From Ruegeria sediminis (GTDB taxonomy: Bacteria > Pseudomonadota > Alphaproteobacteria > Rhodobacterales > Rhodobacteraceae): a DNA stretch of 64,000 bases. Location of the stretch: positions 620,001-684,000 of the forward strand of contig NZ_VCPD01000001.1 of NCBI RefSeq assembly GCF_005938215.1, in the 5' to 3' direction. The translations under genes were made by a program, and so were the position numbers. This document shows positions 25,884 through 34,713 of this stretch, piece by piece. The notes below the pieces were generated by a model, which saw only the letters and a program-made list of their open reading frames with translations, had not been told where the DNA came from and did no database searches. Position 1 is the stretch's first letter. Every line of letters begins with the position of its first letter.

Positions 25884-26276
25884 TCAGACTGAGAATTCAG
25901 CCCTGGTAAGGAATGGTGCCGAGACCGCATGCTTTCTCAGTTCTTCAAGAGATGAATACAGCGGCGTTGACGGATCAATTCTCGCTTGGGCACGGCTTCT
26001 GAAGAATTTCGCATACTCTTCCACGTAGGGACGGTCCTTTCGCGGCATGTCCGCGAGATGGTTGATCAGGAAATTGTCATAGTGGTGAACCGCATCTGCA
26101 AACCTGTCCTGCCGATGCCGCGCCATTGCGCGAAACAGTTCCGCCTTGGCCATGAAATATGGTTGCGCTTGGAACCCATCCAAGAGGTCAAGAACAGCCG
26201 GGTAATCCCCAGCCTGCATTGACTTCACAGCCTTGTGGAAGACCCCCGCGGCTCTGATATTCCGGATTAGTTTCAA
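25884..26276 (-). CDS. Hypothetical TPR-like helical protein
   Basis: A 130-residue protein of helices only (HKAVKSMQAGDYPAVLDLLDGF, FMAKAELFRAMARHRQDRFADAVHHYDNFL), with the small-large residue spacing of tetratricopeptide repeats. I prefer the TTG at 26276, preceded by GGGGGTGG; an ATG at 26360 is in frame but overlaps the chorismate mutase gene by 40 bases and adds a Gly-rich stretch that looks untranslated. It follows chorismate mutase on the same strand. No function can be assigned. Confidence 0.6.
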   Translation of the reverse strand: MKLIRNIRAAGVFHKAVKSMQAGDYPAVLDLLDGFQAQPYFMAKAELFRAMARHRQDRFADAVHHYDNFLINHLADMPRKDRPYVEEYAKFFRSRAQARIDPSTPLYSSLEELRKHAVSAPFLTRAEFSV

Positions 26277-26320
26277 ATGGCCACCCCCACCAATTTCGCC
26301 CTTGGTCTTTCCGAATGACT

Positions 26321-26623
26321 CTATTCGCCAAGCTCCCGGATTTCCCGCTGAATCGACCATTCAATCAGCTCGACCCAAAGCTTGCACGCCAGTTCCGGGT
26401 CCAGACCCTTTTCGGACGCGGTTGAGCCAACTTTGTCCAGCACCTCAGCCACACGATCTGTGGTACGCGCCGGCAGACCTTCGATTTTCTTGAGGTCCGC
26501 AGCCCGGTCGATATAGAGGCTTCGCGTGGCGAGCAGGTTTATGAGCTCAACGTCGATTGCGTCGATTTGCTCGCGAAGATCGGTCATGGTCTGGCAGGCC
26601 TTGGGCGCGATGAGGGTCGTCAT
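26321..26623 (-). CDS. Chorismate mutase, AroQ type
   Basis: A 100-residue stand-alone AroQ-fold protein. LREQIDAIDVELINLLATRS is the first helix with the catalytic Arg, DLKKIEGLP supplies the Lys and the Gln/Glu end reads LWVELIEWSIQREI. It is closer to PchB-like proteins (salicylate branch) than to fused PheA or TyrA types, but isochorismate lyase activity cannot be judged. AAGGAATT precedes ATG 26623. It lies downstream of the TetR gene and is likely under its control rather than part of housekeeping aromatic synthesis. Confidence 0.85.
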   Translation of the reverse strand: MTTLIAPKACQTMTDLREQIDAIDVELINLLATRSLYIDRAADLKKIEGLPARTTDRVAEVLDKVGSTASEKGLDPELACKLWVELIEWSIQREIRELGE

Positions 26624-26650
26624 GCTTTGAATTCCTTTGGTTTTTTGAAT

Positions 26651-27247
26651 TTAGCCGAGAAGTTTACAGAGGAGTTTGACGGCACGTTCAGACCGTTCTT
26701 GGCAAAAGGTTTTCGATGGACTCGGCAGGCGCCCGATGACGCGCCTGACCTGTTGATCGCCAATCAAGAGATCGAGATAGAGCGCCACAGCCTCACCGGT
26801 GTGTTCAAAGTTCAGTGCGCCTTCCTCTCGGGCACGCAGAAACACCCGTTCCAAAAGCGGGAATACCGCCTCGCGGCCCGCCTTTGACAGCGCGGCGCCC
26901 AATTCTCCGCTGCTGTCTGCCGCCGCTGCCCGGTTCAGTGCAACGGCCCTGTCTCCGGTGAGTAGGGTCAACAACTTCGGGCCAAGCGTGCGCAGGATGG
27001 ACAGCGCGTCGTGATCGGTCTCCAATTCCGATGCGAGATGGTCTTTCACCTCTTCCGCATTGCGCGCGACAAGGGCCTGAAACAGGCCCTGCTTGTCGCC
27101 ATACCACCTGTAAAGCGTTTCGTTCGACGCTCGCGCCTGTTTCGCAATGTCACGAATCGATGTGCCGCCATAGCCCTTGGCTTCCAATACCTCATAGGCC
27201 GCGTTTTCGATCTGGCGTTGGCGCAGTGATCTTCTTTCCTCGCGCAT
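26651..27247 (-). CDS. TetR family regulator
   Basis: A 198-residue TetR repressor with HTH GYGGTSIRDIAKQARASNETLYRWYGDKQGLFQAL at the N-terminus. ATG 27247 follows GGAGACAGAA. It is divergent from a three-gene membrane/export operon across two operators and is followed by chorismate mutase after a 27-base gap. Confidence 0.9.
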   Translation of the reverse strand: MREERRSLRQRQIENAAYEVLEAKGYGGTSIRDIAKQARASNETLYRWYGDKQGLFQALVARNAEEVKDHLASELETDHDALSILRTLGPKLLTLLTGDRAVALNRAAAADSSGELGAALSKAGREAVFPLLERVFLRAREEGALNFEHTGEAVALYLDLLIGDQQVRRVIGRLPSPSKTFCQERSERAVKLLCKLLG

Positions 27248-27263
27248 TTCTGTCTCCTGCGTG

Positions 27264-27318
27264 TTGACAGAATCCGTAACGACAATTACGGATATTTGCA
27301 ACCGTAACTGCAATTACG
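27264..27318. promoter_or_regulatory. Two TetR operators beside a TTGACA element
   Basis: CCGTAA-N6-TTACGG (27274-27291) and CCGTAA-N6-TTACGC (27302-27319) are near-identical palindromes 28 bp apart. TTGACA at 27264-27269 forms a good -35 for the rightward genes, and the first operator covers the spacer to the probable -10, the expected place for repression. Confidence 0.7.
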
Positions 27319-27332
27319 CTTTTGGAGGAAAA

Positions 27333-27740
27333 ATGACTCACCACGACCGACAGGCCCTTGCAGCACTGGCCACGCTGATCCTGCTGCAACTCATCATGCT
27401 TTCTGCGCTTTATGCCGGCATCCGGCCCCATCCGCCGATTGCAACTCCGCTGTTTGGCATCGCCCCGTTTCTTGGCGCATCGGTATCAATCGCGCTGTCG
27501 GCAATGATCGTGCAGCCGCTCACGAACACTGTCGGGCGTGGCCTGAGTATGATGGCTGCGCTGATGGCGCTGGTATCGTTCGGGCCGCAGAAATATTTGG
27601 ACGCGCAGTTCGCATTGATCTGGCCCGCCGTAGTGCTCGGGCAGTTCGCAGCCTTCGCGATCTTTGTCCGCGCCCTGCAAGCGTCCCGTCATGCTGGTGA
27701 AACACGCCAACGCCCGGCCGCACCTGCGGGACAGGTTTGA
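27333..27740 (+). CDS. Four-helix membrane protein
   Basis: A 135-residue protein with four hydrophobic segments (ALATLILLQLIMLSALYAG, PFLGASVSIALSAMIV, LSMMAALMALVSF, ALIWPAVVLGQFAAFAIFV). I do not recognise the family. GGAGG lies 5 bases before ATG 27333, directly after the TetR operators. The next gene starts within its stop codon (TGATG), so the two are made together. Confidence 0.78.
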   Translation: MTHHDRQALAALATLILLQLIMLSALYAGIRPHPPIATPLFGIAPFLGASVSIALSAMIVQPLTNTVGRGLSMMAALMALVSFGPQKYLDAQFALIWPAVVLGQFAAFAIFVRALQASRHAGETRQRPAAPAGQV

Positions 27741-28243
27741 TGGCCCGACTACTCGTGCCGATGTCGATGCTCTCCCTTTTGAGCATCGGCGCTATTTTCG
27801 GCTCCTTCTATGCTTGGGTCTGCTCGACCATGTGGGGCCTGGATGCCACCGACCCCCGTGCCTCGATCACCGCGATGCAGGCGATGAATGCCTCTGTCCG
27901 CAATCCGGTGTTCTTCCCGTCCTTCTTCCTGACACCGGTCATTTTGATGCTGACCGAATTTATCGCGATCCGTCAGGAAAGGACGAGGTCAGCCGCTCTC
28001 TTCGCGACAGGGGCTGTCGTGTATTTCATCGGGGCATTTCTGGTCACGGTTTTGATCAACGTGCCGATGAATGAGGCCCTTGCAACAGTGGCGGTACCGA
28101 CGGACAGGGCGGACGCCGCCTGGATCTGGAAGGATTATTCCGCGCTGTGGCAGGTCTGGAATACGGCCCGAACCCTTGTCAGCGGACTGGCCCTGATCCT
28201 GATCGGACTCGCAATTCATTCCCTGAAGCCGGAGACGACCTGA
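27740..28243 (+). CDS. DUF1772 membrane protein (anthrone oxygenase-like)
   Basis: A 167-residue protein with four hydrophobic segments and the family pattern of DUF1772: AIFGSFYAWVCSTMW, MQAMNASVRNPVFF, FLVTVLINVPMNEAL and a C-terminal TRTLVSGLALILIG-type helix (WNTARTLVSGLALIL). The family includes fungal anthrone oxygenases; bacterial members are uncharacterised. ATG 27740 shares a base with the upstream stop and its own stop overlaps the LysE start (TGATG). Confidence 0.85.
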   Translation: MARLLVPMSMLSLLSIGAIFGSFYAWVCSTMWGLDATDPRASITAMQAMNASVRNPVFFPSFFLTPVILMLTEFIAIRQERTRSAALFATGAVVYFIGAFLVTVLINVPMNEALATVAVPTDRADAAWIWKDYSALWQVWNTARTLVSGLALILIGLAIHSLKPETT

Positions 28244-28884
28244 TGGAGATTTCGATTGTGACATTCGCCCTGTTGGCCTTGGTCGTCGTGATGACACCCG
28301 GACCGACGGTTTTGTTGGCCCTGTCCAACGGGTCTCGCTACGGCCTTGTGCCCGCGGGCTATGGGATCGCGGGCGCCGCACTCTCCGACGGCGTTCTGAT
28401 CGCCGCCGCGGCGCTGGGGTTGGGCGCGATACTAGCCACTTCCGCGGTTCTGTTCACTGTCGTGAAAATGATTGGCGTCGGCTATCTTATGTGGCTCGGC
28501 GTTCAAATGTTGCGGTCCTCGGGGGAGTTGGGATCTTTTCCGGCGCACTCGAATAGACAAATCTCGGGCGCATCCGGGCGCAGGCTGACACTGTTCCGCA
28601 AGAGCTTTCTTGTCGCCGTTACGAACCCGAAAGGCTACCTGTTTTTCACTGCGTTCCTGCCGCAGTTCCTTGACCCGTCCGAAGCACTTCTGGCGCAATA
28701 CGCCCTGCTCGCTCTCGTCTTCATTGCAGTCGATGTGGCCACGATGTTGGCCTATGCCGGACTCGGGACGAAGGCGATGCAGTTTCTGAGCGACCGGAGC
28801 GTTCGCTGGATCGACCGAACCTGTGGCGGATTGCTCATCACCCTGGGCTGTGCCCTTGTATTTGTGCGGCGCAGCAATGAATAA
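28243..28884 (+). CDS. LysE/RhtB family exporter
   Basis: A 213-residue six-helix exporter with the LysE/RhtB N-terminus (MTPGPTVLLALSNGSRYGL), GVGYLMWLGVQMLR and VAVTNPKGYLFFTAFLPQF. Family members export amino acids or small metabolites. As the last gene of a TetR-controlled unit it may export the compound sensed by TetR or produced through chorismate mutase; this is inference. Confidence 0.88.
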   Translation: MEISIVTFALLALVVVMTPGPTVLLALSNGSRYGLVPAGYGIAGAALSDGVLIAAAALGLGAILATSAVLFTVVKMIGVGYLMWLGVQMLRSSGELGSFPAHSNRQISGASGRRLTLFRKSFLVAVTNPKGYLFFTAFLPQFLDPSEALLAQYALLALVFIAVDVATMLAYAGLGTKAMQFLSDRSVRWIDRTCGGLLITLGCALVFVRRSNE

Positions 28885-29336
28885 TCTCTTCACGTTTTCT
28901 CGCACGACCGGCAGTCATGCGCTGTTTGGCAACGGTGGAACCCGGCCCAGTGCTGAAATTCGTTGTTCGTCCGTATGCTGCGCTGCAGCTTCACCGAAGG
29001 GGACATTCACAGGCTGTCACGATGAGGGGAGTATACTCACCGTCCGCATAGAGGTTGGCCTAATTGTAAACATCCAAAAGCAGTCCTCATTCGCGCACGT
29101 ATTCCGAAATGATTATGCTGGGAGGACCGCGTTCGATTGGTGACCCAATTGGAAGACTCGCGTAGAACCAGTATTGTGATCAGTTGTTCTCATCCAGCGG
29201 TGTGCGTCGCTATTGGCAAGCCGGCAAGGCACTTACAAGAGCTTTGATCCAAGCTCGGTCTAAACCCCGCCAATGTTGTGATAGCTTAGTCTGGGAAATG
29301 CGCATTCGGTTGTCGCATCCTTCGAAAGTGTCTGTA
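28885..29336. other. Gene-free stretch before the acetyltransferase gene
   Basis: No supported gene. I looked for a precursor peptide that could belong to the radical SAM enzyme at 29830-30732 and found no short frame with a ribosome site and Cys- or aromatic-rich core. CTTCACCGAAGGGGACATTC near 28990 resembles other debris in the element. Confidence 0.4.
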
Positions 29337-29828
29337 ATGCCCGATTCATATACGGCCCCGTTGGGACGCTTGACACGCGATACATCCCGCATCATCACCA
29401 AGCTGCGTCAGCGCGGGAAGCTGCCGCAGAATGCCGGTGTCCGAAGCATCGAAAAATCCGACTGGCCTGAGATAATTGGACTGCATCGACTACTATTCGA
29501 CATCAGTAATGAAGAATTCGCCCTTCGCATGAAGACCGGCGGCGAAGGCATCCGCTACTGCAACAGGCTTTCGGTTGTCCTCGAATATGACGGCAATTGC
29601 TTGGGCACATGTTTGTTTTTGCCGATGGAATCGGACAAAACGGCTTGGCTCTTCGGTGCAATTGTTGCACCTAGTTGGCGACGGACCTGGGCCACGGTAG
29701 TCTTGAAACATGCCGCTTTCAATCGCGCAGCCAAACAGGGGGTCGAGGCGATCGCGTTTCAAGCCTTCAACGATCATCCAGATACGCTAAACCATGCTGC
29801 GCGTGTCCTTGCGGAGCGGCTACCTTAG
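29337..29828 (+). CDS. GNAT-like acetyltransferase
   Basis: A 163-residue protein with a GNAT-type layout: VRSIEKSDWPEIIGLHRLLF, then VVLEYDGNCLGTCLFLP and AIVAPSWRRTWATVVLKHAAFNRA, ending AFNDHPDTLNHAARVLAERL. The acetyl-CoA loop is not the classical Q/R-x-x-G-x-G/A, so assignment is by overall pattern. Start 29337 chosen with GAAAG upstream. It converges on the radical SAM gene with 1 base between the stop codons. Confidence 0.6.
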   Translation: MPDSYTAPLGRLTRDTSRIITKLRQRGKLPQNAGVRSIEKSDWPEIIGLHRLLFDISNEEFALRMKTGGEGIRYCNRLSVVLEYDGNCLGTCLFLPMESDKTAWLFGAIVAPSWRRTWATVVLKHAAFNRAAKQGVEAIAFQAFNDHPDTLNHAARVLAERLP

Positions 29829-29829
29829 T

Positions 29830-30732
29830 CTACGGGTGAGGCTGACACTTATTTGGTCCGCAATTGCCGTTAGGATTACAGGGAATGCAGGGCCCGCCTT
29901 GATCGGGGGCGCAGGGGTTGGGGTTCGACGGATTGCAACCACCCATCCTTTCGGCAACTCGCTCAGCGATTTGCGATCTAACGTCCTTTAATCGTTGGGA
30001 AGTTAACAGCGTACTGAAGCCGTCTTCGCGCACATCACCGACACCCCATGCCCGCGACATAATGCAGGGAGAGACCTTACCGTTGGGATCAACGCAAAGT
30101 GTGCCGCCCGCGCACTCACCGCAAAGCTCACCCATATCGCAAGGTTTCTCCTCTCGCGCTCTTCCAAAAGCACGGGCGTCGTCGATACCGACATTGTCGA
30201 TACCTAACTGCTTGAGCCATTGTACGGCTTCGTCGATTTCGTCCAGATTGGTCTCCATACGAATGACCGAAACACGGAAAGGAATACCTGCGTCAAGCGC
30301 GCGGGACATATTTCTAGTCGTTCTCTCAAAGCTGCCCGGTCGGGTCGTCACTGCATCGTGCACTTCGCTTGAGGCACCGTAGATTGAGGTTGCAAGATGG
30401 ATGCCATGCCGTTGGTAGTCCGCAATTTGTGCATCGGTCATCGACACCAGATTGCTAAATACCTCGATGAACGTAAAACCAGTACGGCTTGAAAATTCAA
30501 TAAGTTCTGGCAGCATTTTGTTCAAAGTTGGCTCGCCGCCAATGAATTGGACAGCACTGCAACCATGTTGGGCAGCAGAACGAATGATGTCTTGGTATTC
30601 GGACAAAGATAGAGGCGCAGCATCAACTGCCGTTGGCGACGACCCAGCATAGCAATGCGTACATTCGAGATTGCAACGATTGGTCAACTCAAGCCAAAGA
30701 AAGTTCAAGTTTTGCGATTGATCAAAAGGCAT
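29830..30732 (-). CDS. Radical SAM/SPASM protein with Cys-rich tail
   Basis: A 300-residue radical SAM enzyme. The 4Fe-4S site is C20-x3-C24-x2-C27 (LTNRCNLECTHCYAG), followed by FIGGEPTLNK. A SPASM-type auxiliary cluster region is seen as LCGECAGGTLCVDPNGKVSPC. The last 35 residues are a Pro/Asn/Cys-rich tail with seven cysteines (PNPCAPDQGGPCIPC and onward). SPASM enzymes modify peptides or enzyme residues or make peptide-derived cofactors, but no precursor gene is visible here. AT-richer than neighbouring cargo. Start MPFDQSQN at 30732 with GGAAT upstream. Confidence 0.85.
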   Translation of the reverse strand: MPFDQSQNLNFLWLELTNRCNLECTHCYAGSSPTAVDAAPLSLSEYQDIIRSAAQHGCSAVQFIGGEPTLNKMLPELIEFSSRTGFTFIEVFSNLVSMTDAQIADYQRHGIHLATSIYGASSEVHDAVTTRPGSFERTTRNMSRALDAGIPFRVSVIRMETNLDEIDEAVQWLKQLGIDNVGIDDARAFGRAREEKPCDMGELCGECAGGTLCVDPNGKVSPCIMSRAWGVGDVREDGFSTLLTSQRLKDVRSQIAERVAERMGGCNPSNPNPCAPDQGGPCIPCNPNGNCGPNKCQPHP

Positions 30733-30945
30733 AATAATTCCAACGTTAAGAAATCTACATTCACACGATTGCAACGACGAGCGATTCTTGCAAGCTCCCG
30801 GTATCATTTCGCCCCAAACTTCAACGGCCCATTCCGGCCGTTCGGTGAGCGCGGATTTCGCTCCAGTGCAGCTATCACGAAGCTGACGTTCGTCAGTCTG
30901 CAGGCTACAGATTGACGCGCAGCGATCCGTAGGAAAAGTGCTTTA

Positions 30946-33276
30946 TTAGGTCCGCAATCTCGGCCGTAGCCTTGCATAGAGCTGCACCTGAGCTTGGTGC
31001 TCCAGCTCGACAACCAGCGCGAAGTTTTGTCGGGTCTCCTGGTCCATAGCCCAGCCACCTACGCAACGCACTACCAGATGATACTCTTCGCCATATTGGG
31101 TTGTGTCGGCGGTAAACGAGATCGAGGCACTCTGGATTGTATTTTTGTCGCGAGCGTTCTTCTTGGGGACCAGGTCGCAATCGTATTTTCCCGCCATCTC
31201 CGGTGGAACGGTCCCCTCCCCAACTCGCGAGCGAAAGTGTTCGAAGACGTGATCGACCGGGCACCCCCGAATGAGGCGGAAATTCATGCGTGTACCGGTA
31301 TACTCAGCGCGGGTTCTTTTCACCGGTGGATCATATGCTAGAGAAACTCGAATAGTTCGTTTCCCACCCGTCTGGAACTCAGCCGGTATCGGTACCCGAT
31401 AGACTGCGAAATGGTCCATCTCCAGATAATCTTCGGCAAAGTAGACAACCCTGTGATCGTCTGAGAAGGCTGCGCGTAAGGTATCGACAAGGCCATTTCC
31501 GTGGACTCTGGATCGGTCGCGCGGATCAAAGCCCGCCAGCCGCTGAGTGGAAGCTTCCGGAACAGTCGCCGAGTTCGCCAATAGTGCCTTGATCAGATTG
31601 GCTGAAGCATCAGGGAAGCGCCTGACTAACTGCGCAGCTCTGTTCGCTAACATCGGCGCGGCGAAGGAGGTGCCGCTTTTGCTGGTAAGCAACTGTCGTA
31701 AGAAATCGTGATTTGTTGTAATAAGACCTGCCGTTGGCAGATGCGGGGCTGTCTGCAAACGCCGCGCCACGGCGTCGAAAACCATTGTCCCGCCATAGTC
31801 GACGAAATCCGGTTTGGTCAGACCTCCGGCACCTGGTCCGGTGCGTGTGAAAGGCGCAGGTTCGTCTTGCTCGGCAATGGGCTGAATATGCGCATCAAAC
31901 TCATGCTGAGGACCAATGCCGTTGGAATGTGCAACTGCACCAACCGTCACGATATTCGCGCCCCCAGCGGGTTCACATACTCGGTTCGCGACTTCAAGCA
32001 GATAGTCCGGATACTGGGTTACGCCCTGTTCAACCGACGTGCCTCCACGAGGAGACCGATTTCCCGCTGATACAAAGATCAGGATGTTCAGCTCACGCGC
32101 CAGCTCATCGAGTGTCATGGCCCAAGGGCCGACACGCCCCTGCTCAAAGTTCGCCTTCGTATCCCCCAGAGAAATAACAAAAATCCGGCAGCCATAGTTT
32201 GCATGCAGGTTCTGGATCGTTTGCCTCATCTGGGTCGGGAGCGTTCGGCGATCAAAAAACTTGCTGTCGTCGGTAACCACCTTCGCAGAAATTATCCTCG
32301 CCACACGTTGCAGAGATGCTCCGGCGAGCTGCGCCCTTACATCACCAAGCGCTGCAACACCGGCAACAGCCGTACCGTGCCCGGCAACATCTGACTCCCC
32401 GAGCTCATTCGGAAATGCCTCCCGCGCGACAATCGCATCCGCCAGAAACGGATGATCGTTGACACCTGTATCCAGCACCGCGACGAGTGGAAGATCGGGG
32501 TCGAGCGGCGCGACGGGCGGCACATCATCCAGTGCAAACTGCACGATCTGATTGGCCACGATATCCGGTTCGGGCGGGAGGTCAATGAACGCTACTTCAG
32601 GCACTGAAAAGACCGGCCTGATTGCCTGCCCGGGAGCCTTGACGCGGATCATCGTGATCGAGGGCCCGGAATAGAGGTCATAAACCTCACCGCCCTGCTC
32701 CTCGACAAATGCGATGATTTCTTCTGCTTTCCTGCGTCGCGCCGCTTGTGGTCCAAATTCCCAAAGTTCGATATCGAGCACGTACTCTTGCCCGTCTTGA
32801 AAATCAGAGACCTCGGTAAAACCGGATTCTTTGATCCTGATACCAAGCCGGTCGCGCGGCTCCAATGTGCTTACACTGCCTATGCGGTTGATGAAGCCGG
32901 AGTAGCTCGGATTTTTTTGACCGGCAGGCGTTGGCCCTTCATAGGCATCGAGCCGACTGCGAAAGTCTGTCAATTCATCAGTCGAGGAAAACAGAACGAT
33001 ATTGTTGTCATCATCTGTATTTAACAGGGTCAGCCCAAGCTGTTCCCAGTCGTCTTCCATGGCAAGTCCGTGCATATGGACCTTCAGGATCAGGGATGGA
33101 TCGACAAATTGGGGGGGACGAATAGCGCGTTGTCGCGCGACGGCATCATCGGTTTCGCGCCGTATCTGCCCGCCATGACCTTTTCCCGGCTTCGGTATCG
33201 GAGGAGGCCTGCCGCCTTTTCTGCGGGCAAAAGGTTCCTTCGCTCTGACCAGTTGCAGATGATCGTATTGTGCCAA
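30946..33276 (-). CDS. ietS: Subtilisin-like protease IetS
   Basis: A 776-residue S8 peptidase without a signal peptide. The triad is D269 (VAVLDTGV), H300 (VAGHGTAVAG) and S537 (SGTSFAAPM), with the oxyanion Asn406 in SAGN. About 240 residues precede the protease domain and about 200 follow it. Paired with the AAA+ ATPase upstream (8-base gap) it has the organisation of ietAS, described as a plasmid stability/incompatibility pair and later as an anti-phage system. The start is TTG at 33276 with GAGG 7 bases upstream. Confidence 0.8.
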   Translation of the reverse strand: MAQYDHLQLVRAKEPFARRKGGRPPPIPKPGKGHGGQIRRETDDAVARQRAIRPPQFVDPSLILKVHMHGLAMEDDWEQLGLTLLNTDDDNNIVLFSSTDELTDFRSRLDAYEGPTPAGQKNPSYSGFINRIGSVSTLEPRDRLGIRIKESGFTEVSDFQDGQEYVLDIELWEFGPQAARRRKAEEIIAFVEEQGGEVYDLYSGPSITMIRVKAPGQAIRPVFSVPEVAFIDLPPEPDIVANQIVQFALDDVPPVAPLDPDLPLVAVLDTGVNDHPFLADAIVAREAFPNELGESDVAGHGTAVAGVAALGDVRAQLAGASLQRVARIISAKVVTDDSKFFDRRTLPTQMRQTIQNLHANYGCRIFVISLGDTKANFEQGRVGPWAMTLDELARELNILIFVSAGNRSPRGGTSVEQGVTQYPDYLLEVANRVCEPAGGANIVTVGAVAHSNGIGPQHEFDAHIQPIAEQDEPAPFTRTGPGAGGLTKPDFVDYGGTMVFDAVARRLQTAPHLPTAGLITTNHDFLRQLLTSKSGTSFAAPMLANRAAQLVRRFPDASANLIKALLANSATVPEASTQRLAGFDPRDRSRVHGNGLVDTLRAAFSDDHRVVYFAEDYLEMDHFAVYRVPIPAEFQTGGKRTIRVSLAYDPPVKRTRAEYTGTRMNFRLIRGCPVDHVFEHFRSRVGEGTVPPEMAGKYDCDLVPKKNARDKNTIQSASISFTADTTQYGEEYHLVVRCVGGWAMDQETRQNFALVVELEHQAQVQLYARLRPRLRT

Positions 33277-33284
33277 CTATGGCC

Positions 33285-34271
33285 TCACTGGTTGTTCGAT
33301 AATTTTCTTAGTCGCATCCTGCGGCGTTCAGCGTAACGGATGGCATCGCGAAAGTCTTTCTTGGAAATGCTTTTTCGGCGATCAAGAAGAGAAATTTTCT
33401 TGGCCTGGTTGCAGATTTTTTCGAGCTCAGCATAGGAATAATCCGCAAGGCTCTGAACAAAATCCTCTGCTTCGAATTCTGTTTCAGTATTTTTCAGTGC
33501 ATTGGCAAGGTATCTGCGTACCATTGCTTCATCGGGATGATCGAACCAGACGACCTCATCGAAGCGCCGCCAGATAGCGGGATCAAGATGAGCGTCCAAG
33601 TTGGTCGCTGCAATCAGAAAGCCGCCCGGCTGGATCTGGTCTATGAAGATCAGAAGGCTGTTGACCACGCGGCGAAGCTCGCTGTGATCATTGCCTTCTT
33701 CCCGCGACCGGGCGATCGCGTCAAATTCATCAAAGAACAAGACACACGGCTGACGGCGCGCAAACTCGAAGGTTTTGCGAATATTGGTGGCTGTCTCGCC
33801 AAGAAAGGATGAAATCAGACTATCAAGTTTGACGTAGAAAAAAGGCAATCCGAGCTGTCCTGCAAAAACCTCTGCACACAGTGTTTTTCCCGTTCCCGGC
33901 GGCCCACAGAACAACAGCTTGGACCGCACCGGCAGCCCGTGCCGCTTGATCGTTTCAGACTTTCGGAATTCGTCCAGAAGCCCGGTGAACAACTCGATGT
34001 TTTCGTGTGCCAGGATGATGTCGTCGGGCGTATGAACTGGTTCAATCCGCTGGATGAAATCTCCAGCCTCGTCCGGGAACTGCAACAAAGGGGAAAGGCC
34101 CTTGGCCTGCGGGCGCGTCGTTAGACCATCCAATGTTTTGCGCAGCGACTTTGCCAAAACGCGGTTATTCTTGTTTTCTTCTTCGGCGATGATCTGTTCA
34201 ACCACAGCACGGAAGTCGTCGTCGCGCCCGTAGCTCGACAACAGCTTCTTAATCAGTTCCCCGCGTGCCAT
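33285..34271 (-). CDS. ietA: AAA+ ATPase IetA
   Basis: A 328-residue classical AAA ATPase with Walker A GPPGTGKT (123-130), Walker B VLFFDEFDA (177-185), the DPAIWRRFDEVVWF arginine-finger region and a helical N-terminal domain, similar in core to FtsH and proteasomal ATPases. It is first in the two-gene unit with the subtilase and probably controls or feeds the protease. As a stand-alone ATPase its family is broad; the pairing is what supports IetA. Confidence 0.78.
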   Translation of the reverse strand: MARGELIKKLLSSYGRDDDFRAVVEQIIAEEENKNNRVLAKSLRKTLDGLTTRPQAKGLSPLLQFPDEAGDFIQRIEPVHTPDDIILAHENIELFTGLLDEFRKSETIKRHGLPVRSKLLFCGPPGTGKTLCAEVFAGQLGLPFFYVKLDSLISSFLGETATNIRKTFEFARRQPCVLFFDEFDAIARSREEGNDHSELRRVVNSLLIFIDQIQPGGFLIAATNLDAHLDPAIWRRFDEVVWFDHPDEAMVRRYLANALKNTETEFEAEDFVQSLADYSYAELEKICNQAKKISLLDRRKSISKKDFRDAIRYAERRRMRLRKLSNNQ

Positions 34272-34713
34272 GCAACCACCTGTTTTTCGTGAAACCGTAG
34301 CGAAGTATTACGACGAGCGCTACCGATTTCGACGCTTGATGTGAAGGGCGCTGGGTGGAAATGGCACGATGCCGGGATGGGTTAGATGTGTGACAAAACA
34401 GTTCGAGACCTTAAGGCGAACGTCCGGTTTTCTCGGTCCGATTCACTATTTTGGCTGCCGCAGCGAATGACGGCTCCCCGCCCGTTTTTCAGTGCCCATC
34501 CATCTTCGGGCTGGATCTATGGCTTCGAAGTCTTTGTCCGGGTTGCCCCGAACCCGTGGTTCCTTCGGCACCGGGAACGGATAGTTTAGGTGCGTGGGCG
34601 ACCTCAGATCGAGCACCGCTGCGCGGGGTCGGTTACTCGGACGGGATGAATGTATGTCGCTTATGTATGCTGCCATTGATCCTCTGTAGGAAAACTCTTC
34701 CAGGGCGGTGTCT
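34272..34713. other. Gene-free stretch between ietA and the right-end ATPase
   Basis: About 440 bases with no supported gene. It should contain the ietA promoter on the minus strand. The piece GCAGCGAATGACGGCTCC near 34458 resembles debris at about 17485 and supports the idea of shared decayed sequence in the element. Confidence 0.4.

Noticed and set aside
28885..29336. A RiPP precursor gene for the radical SAM enzyme
   Set aside because: The short frames lack ribosome sites and have no leader/core pattern.
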